Shown: in pieces, positions 11,336 through 21,281 of the stretch
How positions within the stretch are numbered: position 1 is the stretch's first letter
Layout: each line of letters starts with the position of its first letter
Source: Miscanthus floridulus
Lineage: Eukaryota; Streptophyta; Magnoliopsida; Poales; Poaceae
Reading direction: 5' to 3'
NCBI RefSeq assembly: GCF_019320115.1
Contig: NC_089581.1
Location: forward strand, 13,425,152-13,489,151
DNA length: 64,000 nt
The notes under the pieces: model-generated
Seen by the model: only the letters and a program-made list of their open reading frames with translations
Databases searched by the model: none
What the model was told of the DNA's origin: nothing
Translations under genes and position numbers: made by a program

Positions 11336-11511
11336 TAGAATTAATTACTCCTTTACTGTAATCTCCTAGCTACCCGTGTAATCCCCTGGCTACCTGTGCC
11401 GCCTGCCAGGCTGGGCTGGCCCTTTCGGCTGTCTCCAATCTCTATATAAGTGTAAACCCTCTGTAATCTATTGATTAAGGAATACTAAGCCAGTTTGGCC
11501 TTCCTCTAATA
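11333..11511 (+). repeat. Copia 3' LTR
   Basis: 179 bp, matching the 5' LTR apart from three substitutions and a 13-bp extra block. It is followed directly by the gttgc target duplication. Confidence 0.92.
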
Positions 11512-11759
11512 GTTGCAAACAGCCATTTCATGGCTCTGTGTGGCACTTGGAAACCTTGTTTAGCCTCACTCAGGTGGGGTAATTTGCAACAGTATGCACA
11601 GAGCTACTGTTTTCTTTTGATGAAACTTATTTAAAAGGTGGACCTTCGTTTATTTTAGTAATCTTACTCTTAATTTTTGGACATCTCTCTTCATCCATTG
11701 AACAACAACAAAAACAACAACAACAACAACAAAAAAAAACCTTTAAGTCCCAAACAAGT

Positions 11760-14008
11760 TGGGATAGGCTAGAGTTGAAACCCAGCAGAAGCAATTAAGG
11801 TTTAGGCACGTGAATAGCTGTTTTCCAAGCACTCCTATCTAAGGCTAAGTCTTTGGGTATATTTCATCCTTTCAAGTCTCTTTTTATTGCCTCTACCCAA
11901 GTCAACTTCAGTCTTCCTCTGCCTCTCTTCACGTTACTATCATGGCTTAGGATTCCACTACGCACCGGTGCGTCTGGAGGTCTCCGTTGGACATGTCCAA
12001 ACCATCTCAACCGGTGTTGGACAAACTTTTCTTCAATTGGTGCTACCCCTAATCTATCACGTATATCATCGTTCCGAACTCGATCATTTCTTGTATGACC
12101 GCAAATCTAACGCAACATACGCATTTCCGCAACACTTATCTGTTGAACATGTCGTCTTTTTGTAGGTCAACATTCTGCACCATACAGCATAGCAGGTCTA
12201 ATCGCCGTCCTATAAAACTTGCCTTTTAGCTTCTGTGGTACCCTTTTGTCACATAGGACACCAGATGCTTGGCGCCACTTCATCCACCATGCTTTGATTC
12301 TATGGCTAACATCTTCATCAATATCCCCGTCTCTTTGTAGCATTGATTCTAAATATCAAAAGGTATCCTTTCTAAGCACTATTTGACATTCTAAACTAAT
12401 ATCTTTATCCTTCCGAGTAGTAGTGCCAAAGTCACATCTCATATACTCAGTTTTAGTTCTACTGAGTCTAAAACCTTTGGACTCCAAAGTCTCCCACCAT
12501 AACTCCAGTTTCTGATTCACTCATGTCTGGCTTTCATCAACTAGCACTACATTGTCCGCGAAAAGCATACACCAAGGGATATCCCCTTATATGTCCCTTG
12601 TGACATCATCCATCACTGAGGCAAACAGATAAGGGCTCAAAGCTGACCCTTGATGTAGTCCTATCATAATCGGGAAGTCATCCGTGTCTCCATTACTTGT
12701 TCGAACACTAGCTACAACATTGTTGTACATGTCCTTAATGAGCCCGACGTACTTCGTTGGGACTTTATGTTTGTTCAAAGCCCACCACATAACATTCCAT
12801 GGTATTTTATCATAAGTCTTATTCAAATCAATAAAAACCATGTGTAGGTCCTTCTTCTTCTCCCTATACCGCTCCATAACTTATCTTATTAAGAAAATGG
12901 CTTCCATGGTTGACCTTCCGGGCATGAAACCAAATTGGTTCATAGAGACCTGCGTTACTGCTCTCAAGCAATGCTCGATAACTCTCTCCCATAATTTTAT
13001 AGTATGACTCATTAGCTTAATTCCCCGGTAATTAGTACAACTTTGAATATCCCATTTATTCTTGTAAATCGATACCAATATACTTCTCCTCCACTCGTCA
13101 GGCATCTTGTTCGATCGAAAAATATGGTTGAACAGCTTGGTTAGCCATACTATAGCTATGTCCTCGAGGTATCTCCACACCTCGATTGGGATACCATCCG
13201 GTCTCATCGCCTTACCTCCTTTCATCCTTTTCAACGCCTCTCTGACCTCAGATTCTTGGATTCTTCGCACAAAGTGTCTATTGGTGTCATCAAAAGAGTA
13301 ATCCAACTGAAAGGTTGTGTCCGTATTCTCACCATTGAACAATTTATCAAAATAGTCTTGCCATCGATGTCAGATTTCATCCTCCTTCACCAAGTGATGC
13401 TCCCTTTCATCCTCAATGCACTTAACTTGGTTGAAGTCCCTTGTCTTTCTCTCATGAACCCTAGCCATTCTATAAATGTTCTTCTCTCCTTCCTTCGTAC
13501 TCAAATGTTGGTAAAGATCCTCGTACGCTCTACCCTTTGCCACACTTACAGCTCGCTTTACAGTCTTCTTTGTCACCTTGTATTTCTCTATGTTGTCCAC
13601 ACTTCTGTCATGGTACAAGCGTCTATAGCATTCTTTTTTCTCCTTAATAGCTCTTTGGACTTCCTCGTTCCACCACCAAGTATCTTTAGCCTCGCCTCCA
13701 CTTTCTTTGGTTACTCCACACACCTCTGAGGCCACATTTCGAATGTTGGTTGTCATCTTCTCTCACATGTTGTTTATGTCCTCTTCTTCCTTCCAAGAGC
13801 CCTCTTTGATAACTTTTTCCCTGAATACCTCTGACGTCGTCCTTTTCAGTTTATACCACTTTGTTCTTTCAATCTTTGCTTGTTTATCCCTACGGGTATG
13901 CACCTGAAAACGAAAGTCTGCCACTAAAAGCTTATGCTGAGAAACAACACACTCCCCTGGTATCACCTTGCAACCCAAGCATGCTCGTTTGTTCTTTCTT
14001 CTTGCGAG
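11760..14008 (-). pseudogene. RTE LINE reverse transcriptase portion
   Basis: Minus-strand reading from about 14008 runs through LARRKNKRACLGCKVIPGE, a linker, then the reverse transcriptase: GGKAMRPDGIPIEVW (about 13200), NYRGIKLMSH, DLNKTYDKIPW and GLHQGSALSPYLF, followed by LFADNVVL. The catalytic pair normally read as Ala-Asp-Asp is Ala-Asp-Asn here because codon 12551-12553 is AAT. The C-terminal region with HVQQISVAEMRMLRWICGHT and HRLRWFGHVQRRPP follows. Stops lie at about 12587 and 12881, and frames are broken elsewhere. Not functional. Confidence 0.85.
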
Positions 14009-14989
14009 GACAAAGGTCCCAAGCCCTGGTAAAGGAGGAGGGTTATGATAGGCGTGGCGAGCTAACGTTAAATCTAGCCATTCTAATGGAGATGAAACCC
14101 GAAAAAAAACCGTTGGGCGCTAACCCTCTTAGCGACGCGCTATATCGGAACCCGAGCATGGTGTTAAATGGGCAAGGGCCGGGTCGGCACCCCCTTGGTG
14201 ACGCGCCGTGTCGCGATCTGGGCATGCTGTCAAGTAAGCAAGGATCGGGGCGTCGCTTCCTTAGTGGCGCACTGGCGCGCTACATCGGTGCCCGGGTGTA
14301 GTGAAAAATGAGCAAGGGTCTTCACATCTGAGTCGACAGGTGCGAAGGGTAAGGAAGCTAGTCGAACCAACTAGGATCCGATTAGGTAGTTGGAATGTAG
14401 GGTCGCTTACAGGTAAGTTAAGAGAATTAGTTGATACCGCGATTAGGAGGCGTGTAAATATATTATGCGTTCAAGAGACTAAATGGAAGGATCAGAAGGC
14501 GAAGGAGGTGGACAATACAGGTTTCAAGCTTTGGGACACAGGGACAGTTGCGAATAGAAATGAAGTAGGAGTTTTGATTGATAAGAGCCTCAAGAATAGT
14601 GTGGTGGGAGTGAGAAGGCAAGAAGATATGATTATCTTAGTCTACCTTGTCATTGGTGATATGGTCTTGAACGTAATTAGTGCGTATGCCCCCCAAGTAG
14701 GCCTCGATGAGAGTGCTAAGAGACAGTTCTAAAAAGACTTAGATGGCCTAATTAGAGCTGTACCTAGTAGTGAGAAGCTTTTTATAGGATGAGATCTTAA
14801 TGGGCATTTAGGTACTACAAGCGCAGGTTTCGAGGCAGTTCATGGAGGTTTTGTGTATGGTGGTAGGAGTCAGGAGGGGGAGGAAGTTCTGGACTTCACG
14901 GTAGCTTTTGACCTGATGATAGCCAACATTTTCTTTAGAAAGGGAATCTCATCTAGTGACCTTCAGTAGCGGACAACACTCTAGCCAAC
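14009..14989 (+). pseudogene. RTE LINE 5' UTR and endonuclease portion (inverted)
   Basis: Bases 14009-14300 match the GC-rich leader of this LINE type (repeated gacgcgc and ggcaagggccggg blocks). The AP-type endonuclease starts near 14361 with RIRLGSWNVGSLTGK, continues CVQETKWKDQKAKEVDNTG and ISAYAPQVGLDE, and has a stop at 14730. It then reads DLNGHLGT and, after a one-base shift, RESHLVTFSSGQHSSQ up to about 14989. The next few residues before Leu-Ala-Arg-Arg of the minus-strand half are lost, which places the inversion break. Confidence 0.85.
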
Positions 14990-15439
14990 ACTTTCTTCAT
15001 CCATTGAAGTAACCATTTTTTTGGGCATGGTGGGCATGGTGGTGGTTGTGCTAGTCCAAATAAGAATAGTTGGTTAGTGTTTTGGCCATAAGACCTCTTT
15101 AGAATGCATAAATGCGAAAAAGAATACAAAAACACTGCAATTGGTAGTTGAGAAAACATAGGAACTTAGAAGACACTGCAATACATATAAACAAATGTGA
15201 TGTGTGTACATTTTAGTCAACATGCAATGGGAAACTGTGAAAACAGAACCTGGAAATCTATCTGTTTATATTACTGTGCTTTCTCCATGTCTCTTTCTCC
15301 TCCTTTTTCCTTGTTGCTCTTCGTATATTAAGAGCATAAGCACCTGGACTTCCCTACCAAACAACACAACTCGTCAACACCCAAGCATTCCTTATAAGCA
15401 AAACCCTTTGTCTTCACTGTGTTTTTAATTCTTGGGTAG

Positions 15440-15733
15440 GGTGGAATCGTTTTCTCCATGGCGGCGCTTTTGAAGATGAGGGTGACAACTACGGCGTCAA
15501 CAACTTCATCGGCACGACGACATGGAGACTTTTCTTTCCGGACGGCGACATCAAGGCGGAGATGATATCACCGCCATGGAATAATTTTCTCCGGTCTCTT
15601 CTCCGTTTTGTTGTGGTTAGATCTGGCCATGATGAAGGACTAGGGAGAATAAATTTCAGATCAGGCTTCCTCATTCTTCGGTGGCAGAAAGAAGAAGGAA
15701 GACATAAGAAAGAAGTTTCTCAACTCCGCTTGC
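15440..15733 (+). repeat. Left half of an L1-like 3'-end repeat, split by hAT
   Basis: This stretch is about 85% similar by eye to 30508-30800, including ggagacttttctttccggacgg and aataattttctccggtctcttctccg. The match resumes at 20159 on the other side of the hAT element, so the two halves were once contiguous. An A-rich end on the right half suggests a 5'-truncated LINE. Confidence 0.75.
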
Positions 15734-15749
15734 CAATGTTTTCAGATCG

Positions 15750-15900
15750 GACGACTAATCGCGATTAGTCGTCCTTATCGTAACCAGGTGCTCGATAAGG
15801 GCCCTCGATTAGTTTAGACCGATTAGAAAACTTATCGTCCGATAAGTTGCGACTAATCACGATTAGTCGTCCGATCAGACTAGCCGGACGACTCGTTCGG
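15750..15900 (+). repeat. hAT subterminal palindromes, left
   Basis: ggacgactaatcgcgattagtcgtcc (15754-15775 core), then cgataaggg, cttatcgtccgataag, and gcgactaatcacgattagtcgtccgatc. These resemble the subterminal transposase-binding repeats known for hAT elements. The motif gactaat/attagtc occurs repeatedly here and again at the right end. Confidence 0.75.
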
Positions 15901-16386
15901 TGGAGGGAGAATTTGGCCCGGCTAAAGAATTCGGCCCACCTTTAGCTGGCCCATTAGGGTAAAGAAGAAAGGAGTGAGTGACTGAGTGACGGCACATTTC
16001 CAGCTCCCGCTGCTCTCTGCCTCTCTCTCGCAGCCGCCGGCGTCCGTAGCTCCGGCCACGCCCCACGCTGGTGTCCGTAGCTCCGCCCGCAGCAGCTCCG
16101 TCCGAGCAGTTCTGCCCGTCCGTCCGTCCGCAGTAGCTCCGCCCGCAGCAGCTCCGCCGGCAGCTGCTCCGTCTGTCCGTCCGTCCGCAGCAGCTCCGTC
16201 CGTCCGTCCGCAGCAGCTCCGCCCATAGCAGCTCCATCCGAGCAGCTCCGTCCGAGCAGCTCCGCCCGCGCCTCCACCTCCGCTCGCTCCTGTCTTCTCC
16301 CCTGCCGGGACCCAGTAGCTCCGCCCGCCTCTGAGGCTCCTTCCTCGACGCCTGGAGGACGGACACGGGAGGCCTCAAGCATCAAG

Positions 16387-19300
16387 ATGAGCAACCAGTC
16401 CCACCACTCTGCCTCCTCTGAAGGTTATTGTCTCCGTCTGCTACTCTGCTGCTGTTTATTGCCTGTTGCCACCAATTTGTGACACATTTGTGTGGCTGTG
16501 CCGCTCTGCCGAGGATGCTCGACAGCGTGCAGTTATTGAGGTAATTCTACCTGAGAATGAAGCTGTCTCAGGAGGGGCTGCCTCAGCGTCGTCAGCTGCT
16601 CCAACTGAAGCATCTCTGATAGCTCAAGCGTTAGCTAAATTGCCGCCAGATCTTGCTGCCATGGCTGAAGATAAGAAGAGGAAGGCAAAATCATCAGATC
16701 CTGGATGGAAATATGGGTTTTGGCCAGACATAGGGAAGAAAGAGTTCATCCAATGTATTTTCTGCAAAAAGGTTGTCCCTTCAGGCATTAAAAGGTTCAA
16801 GCAACACCTTGTCGGGGGCTATTCTGATGCAGTGAAATGTGGTGAAGCACCTGAACTAATTAGGCGTGAGATGAATGGTTCCTTGGTCACAAAGTCAAGG
16901 ACTCAGGTGCAGGTACCTGCGGACTCGGGGGTGGAGATAGAAACAGAAGAAGAAACATATCAAGGTGGAGGTGGTGCTTCTGCTGCTGCTGAAAATGAAC
17001 CAAATGCTGGGACAAAGTCAAAGCAAGTTCCAAGTTCTGGGACAAAATCAAAGCAAGCAAAAAAGATAGCTCAAGCATCAATCATGAACTTTGTGGTTTC
17101 TGCTCCACCAAAACCTCAAACACAGAAGCATTCCAAGTCAGTGAGTTCTTTGCTTTGCAAGAGTCCAGAAGAAGTGGTTGCAGAAAGACACAAGTCCAAG
17201 ATGTCACAGCCCACTCTTGAGTACTCCACAAAGAGCAAGGAAGCAAAGCAAATTGTAGATGACCATGTGGCTGATTTTTTTATGAGAATGGAATACCATT
17301 GAATGCTATTAACTCAAGAAGCTAGGAGATTATGCTTGAGTCCATTGGGCAATATGGTCCTGGGTATCGCTCACCTTCATACCATGAGATTAGGAATCCA
17401 CTACTTGATAGGGCAGTGAACAAGACAGAGGAGCTGAGAAAGAAGCATGAGGACGCTTGGAAGGAATATGGCTGCACAATCATGTCAGATGGATGGACTG
17501 ACACTAGCCATCGTCATCTCATCAACTTTCTTGCGAATAGCCCAGCTGGAACATTCTTCTTAGGTTCAGTTGACGCTTCAAGTGAGATAGCCAATGCTTC
17601 TATGTTAGCAGACTTGTTAGAGAAACAAATTGACAAGGTTGGGAAGGAGTATGTGGTGCAAATTGTCACAGATAATGGATCAAACTACAAGGCTGCTGGA
17701 AGAATTCTTATGGAGAGGATCCCAACTTTGTTTTGGACACCATGTGCTGCCCACTGTTTGGATTTGATGATGGAGGACATTGGGAAGATACCTGAGTTTA
17801 GCTCTTGCATTAATTCGGCTAAGAAGGTGTGTAGGTTTCTCTACAAGCATGGGAGAATTCTGGATCTTATGCGAGAGAAGATTGGTGGTGATCTTGTGAG
17901 GCCTGCTGTTACTCGCTTTGCTACTTCCTATCTCACATTAGCAAGCATGCATAAGAACAAACAGGGGCTGAGGAGTTTGTTTGTGAGTGAGGAATGGCAT
18001 TCCAACAGCTTGTCAAAAAGTGCTGAAGGGTGGCAGACTGAGAACACAATCCTTTCCATACCATTTTGGACAAAAGTGGAGTACTGTATAAAAGCAACAC
18101 AACCCCTTCTCATTGCTATGAGGATAGCATATGGTGATGAAACACCAGCAGCTCCTGAGATAATGGCAGCAATGGATGTTGCAAAGAAGACCATCAAGGA
18201 AACTTTGCGAGACAAATCATCATTACTGAATGATGTAATGGAATGCTATGACAAGAGATGGGAGAACCAGATGGAGCAAAAACTATATGGAGCAGCCCTC
18301 TTCTTGAATCCTGGAAAGTACTTTGCCATAAAGGAAAAGGATAGGAGACAAGCTACAAAGCTAAGGTGCATGTTTAATGACATTATATGGAAGATGGTGC
18401 CTGATGAGAGTGAAGCGAGGAAAATAAGCAAGCAAGCTGATGATTATGACAGGGCTGAGGGTGAATGTTTCTCAAAGAGATTAGCAATAGTAGAGAGAAA
18501 TAGCAAAAATCCTAGTAAGTAATGAGCAGTTCAGCAGTCAGCACTTTCTTTTAATTAAGCTATAATTCTCTATGTGATGAGCTACTGATTATATTATTGT
18601 TTTGCTTGTAATCTACAACTACAGTTCTTTGGTGGGATGCTTTTGGTGGCCTTGCATTCGAGCTACAGAGTTTAGCAAAACGAATTGTAAGCCTCTGCTG
18701 TTCGGCATCTGGTTGTGAGCGCAACTGGAGCGCTTTTGCTCATGTAAGTGCAATTTCTATGGCTGCAGGTGCATGCTAATGCATTCTTATATGCTGCAGC
18801 CATCTAATGAATTTGCTCCTATTTTCTATGGCTGCAGGTGCATACTAAAAAGAGGAACCGTTTGGAGCACATTAGGTTGAATAAGTTGGTATTTGTTAGC
18901 TACAACCGTAAGATGGCATTCAGGTTTCAGAAAATTCGTGAGCTCGGTTCTAAAGGCAAGAAATCCAACCCATTGCTGCTAGAAGAGTTTCAATGGGAAA
19001 ATGAGTGGGTAGACATCAACTGTGACCCAGTTCATGCATCTATTGGCAGTGATATGCTTTGGACATATGTTGATGAAGCTGTTGGTGCAACCGACCAGCT
19101 TAGAGGTCGCAATTTGCCTAGGGCCGCTGCTGCTCGTGCGAGGAATACTGTCACCCGCACATATGGGAGGAATAACAAAAGGAAGTGTCCAAGTCCAAGG
19201 TCAGATGCACCAGCAACTGAAAGCAGTGATCATGAAGAAGAGGAAAACAGAGTTGCACCAGAACAGCCACAAGGTGCAAGTGCAACAGATGAAGAAATGG

Positions 19301-19389
19301 AGGACCAGGGAGGGGAGGAAGACTCAGGCGGACCTGCAACAAATGATGGAAATGAAGACTTCCATGTGGACGCAGATTTACTTCTTTAG
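16387..19389 (+). pseudogene. hAT transposase (BED, DUF659, hATC), frameshifted
   Basis: A possible first exon starts at ATG 16387 (MSNQSHHSASSE, donor gaag|gttatt), or translation starts at ATG 16661. A BED-type zinc finger lies at about 16730-16830 (CIFCKKVVPSGIKRFKQHL). The DUF659/RNase H-like core follows, with DGWTD (17490) and VTDNGSNY, and CAAHCLDLMMEDIG near 17750. Exons end at 18514 (gtaagt), then 18625-18743 and 18838-19389 encode the hATC dimerisation part (FGGLAFELQSLAKRIVS, CERNWSAFAHVHTKKRNRL) and an acidic tail ending in TAG at 19387. Breaks: a seven-T run at 17275-17281 shifts the frame, and TAG at 17323 replaces an expected Trp. DDE-type catalytic acids before the break look conserved. 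Confidence 0.9.
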
Positions 19390-19984
19390 ATGGCTGAATT
19401 GCTGGTTCTATGAATCAGTGGACTGGATGTTGTGTACTGCTAGTTTACTTATGGCTGAATTGCTAGTTTACTTATGTTGTGTACTGCTGTGCACAGTGTG
19501 CACTGTGCTAAACTGCTGTTAGTTCCTATTTGTTAAATTTGTGTACTTGGTTAAGTTGTTTTCCCATGCTCTACTGTCTACTACTCTTTACATTTTCTTT
19601 AGCCTTTACAGTTTTGTTTTTCTGCTATTTTGCCTATTTAACTGAATATCTTCTTTCTTTGTAATTTCAGATTCAGAGTTTCAGAGTTCAGACATCAGCA
19701 AGCAGCAGCAAGCAGCTAGTTTTTCTTTGGTCAGCAGTTTCAGAGTTCAAACATCAGATTCAGCAAGCAGCAGCAAGCAAGCAGCAACTAGTTTTTCTTT
19801 GGTCAGCAGTCAGCACTCACCATGACACCATCAGGCATCAGCAAGCAGCAGTTACAGGTAAGTGGCCAAATCACCATGATAATGATTCATTGCAAACATG
19901 ATTACATGCCAAACTGTGCTTGGTTGCTTGCCTCTAACATTTACCTATTTATTATGGCCATGTTTACATATATTTACATCATAT

Positions 19985-20142
19985 ATATAGTATATACATG
20001 GTCGATCAGGTCATCTAGGCACAAGGACGACTAAATGTCCGACTAGCCGATTAGACCGATTAGGACCGACTAATCAACCCTTATCGACGACTAATCGCGA
20101 TTAGTCGTCTGATCGGTGGTCATACGACTAGCCTCGATAATA
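19985..20142 (+). repeat. hAT subterminal palindromes, right
   Basis: Contains ggacgactaaatgtcc, agccgattagaccgattagg, cgactaatcaaccc and cgacgactaatcgcgattagtcgtc close to the right inverted repeat, mirroring the left end. Confidence 0.72.
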
Positions 20143-20158
20143 CGATCTGAAAACATTG

Positions 20159-20392
20159 CTGCTTGCAGGAATGTTGGCCGTCGTTCGCTGGGAATTTGTT
20201 CTCAGGCCATTTGCTGAGTGTTTGCCTGTGCGGTCATCTATACGAAGCGTCATACAGGTTTGGGTTTGAGATCTGGAGCTATTCACAGCGTGGGTACAAT
20301 TTAGATGAAAATCAGTTTCTGAGTGCTTGTAATGTGTTGATGTACCCAGCTTTTATCTAATACAATTCTTCTTTCGTCTCAAAAGAAAAATA
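20159..20392 (+). repeat. Right half of the split L1-like repeat
   Basis: It continues the repeat interrupted at 15733 and matches 30805-31018 (gaatgttggccgtcgttcg, gtttgagatctggagctattcaca, gtgcttgtaat), ending in tctttcgtctcaaaagaaaaa, an A-rich tail typical of LINE 3' ends. Confidence 0.75.
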
Positions 20393-21033
20393 AGTGATTT
20401 GCATCTTCTTGAGTCCATTCTAATGCTGTGGATGCATATTTCAACATCATGTTTTTTCATACTTCGTTTATGAGCATAGATAACAATGCCATGGAAGATG
20501 TCAATCTTGCTTGCCAATTATTATTATGGTAACTTGAGTGATGAATAATATATGTTCAAATAGAAGTAGGCCAGTGCATGGCAATTGATTGATTTCAAAC
20601 CCTAGTCACCATCCTCTGTGGATAAATTATTGAAGTATGAGCACATATGTCCTCTATGAATCTAGTTTCGGATATTTCAAACCAAGTGCAGTTTGCCATC
20701 TCTGAGACTTTGAACTGCACATAGACCATTTACCTAGTTTTTATCTTTGAAAATATCAAAGGGAAGGAAGAAAGGAACCTGCAACCAACTATGTTATAGT
20801 ATTTGTTATGATAGCTGAAATTGATATGTAACTGATTAACTGTCAATGCGATAACGATCTCCTTTTGATTTTGTAATCAAGCAAAAGTTATCATCTATTT
20901 ACCGTCAGAGATGAATATGAATTCACGCTCAGAATGGATACTACCATAAAATAGCTTGACTTTCCTCGAGTACAGCCATCAAAACCATAGTAGGGAAATC
21001 ATCTCTAATGCCATTGTTTTATTATGTGTGCAG

Positions 21034-21281
21034 GCATATTTTTTGACACATACGGAGAATATTACGAGGACATGAGAGAGTTCCACCAACACCTTCCTAA
21101 GCTAATGAAGCCTGGAGGCATCTACTCATACTTCAATGGCCTCTGCGGCGACAATGCGTTCTTCCACACGGTGTACTGCCAGCTTGTTGCATTAGAGCTC
21201 GCGAATCTGGGTTATTCAACGCAGTTCATCCCTTTGCCGGTCAAAGATTGCCTGGCGGAAGAAGTTTGGAAGGGGGCGTGA
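21034..21281 (+). CDS. RMT2-like methyltransferase, exon 2
   Basis: The acceptor tgtgtgcag precedes 21034. The exon encodes the rest of the catalytic domain: IFFDTYGEYYEDMREFHQHL, LPKLMKPGGIYSYFNGLCGD, NAFFHTVYCQLVALELANLG and YSTQFIPLPV, ending TGA at 21279-21281. The FDTYGEYYEDM and PGGIYSYFNGL blocks are the most conserved signature of the RMT2 family and contain the acidic residues expected near the target arginine. No damage is seen. The exon is only 83 codons, yet needed for activity, so the gene depends on removal of the giant intron. Confidence 0.9.

Larger units (their letters stand above)
6149..11511 (+). mobile_element. Complete Ty1-copia LTR retrotransposon
   Basis: A 5363-bp element bounded by LTRs that begin TGTTAGAATTAATTACTCC and end TCTAATA, flanked by a perfect 5-bp target duplication gttgc (6144-6148 and 11512-11516). 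The order gag, protease, integrase, reverse transcriptase, RNase H is diagnostic of Ty1-copia. A primer-binding site tggtatcaga follows the 5' LTR. The LTRs are only 166 and 179 bp, short for the family. The copy is structurally complete but its coding frame is interrupted, so it is non-autonomous now. It lies in the same orientation as the host gene, in whose intron it sits. Confidence 0.95.
11703..14993 (-). mobile_element. RTE-type LINE with 5' inversion (twin priming)
   Basis: Non-LTR retrotransposon flanked by a perfect 15-bp target duplication tcttcatccattgaa (11688-11702 and 14994-15008). Read on the minus strand its 3' end is a (GTT)n tail at 11703-11740 rather than poly(A), as usual for RTE-clade LINEs. 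The reverse transcriptase half is on the minus strand, while the 5' UTR and endonuclease half is on the plus strand, head-to-head at about 14009. This is the signature of twin priming during target-primed reverse transcription. Almost the whole element is retained, so the copy is nearly full length though rearranged and mutated. Confidence 0.88.
15734..20158 (+). mobile_element. hAT superfamily DNA transposon
   Basis: A 4425-bp element with perfect 16-bp terminal inverted repeats CAATGTTTTCAGATCG (15734-15749; reverse complement at 20143-20158), flanked by 8-bp target duplications ccgcttgc / ctgcttgc (one mismatch). It encodes a BED finger, DUF659 and hATC transposase in three or more exons. 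Both ends carry palindromic cgactaatcgcgattagtcg-type repeats. The transposase is broken, so the copy is no longer autonomous. It inserted into an older repeat, whose second copy at 30508 shows the empty site. Confidence 0.93.
4633..21033 (+). other. 16.4-kb intron of the RMT2-like gene
   Basis: The donor gtataac at 4633 and acceptor tgtgtgcag ending at 21033 join exon 1 and exon 2 in phase (G|GC gives Gly, between Tyr-Asp and Ile-Phe-Phe-Asp-Thr of the methyltransferase fold). Almost all the length comes from transposons: a copia element, an inverted RTE LINE and a hAT element inside an older repeat. The rest (4633-6143, 11517-11687, 15009-15439, 20393-21033) is AT-rich sequence with no gene that I can see. 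Confidence 0.85.
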
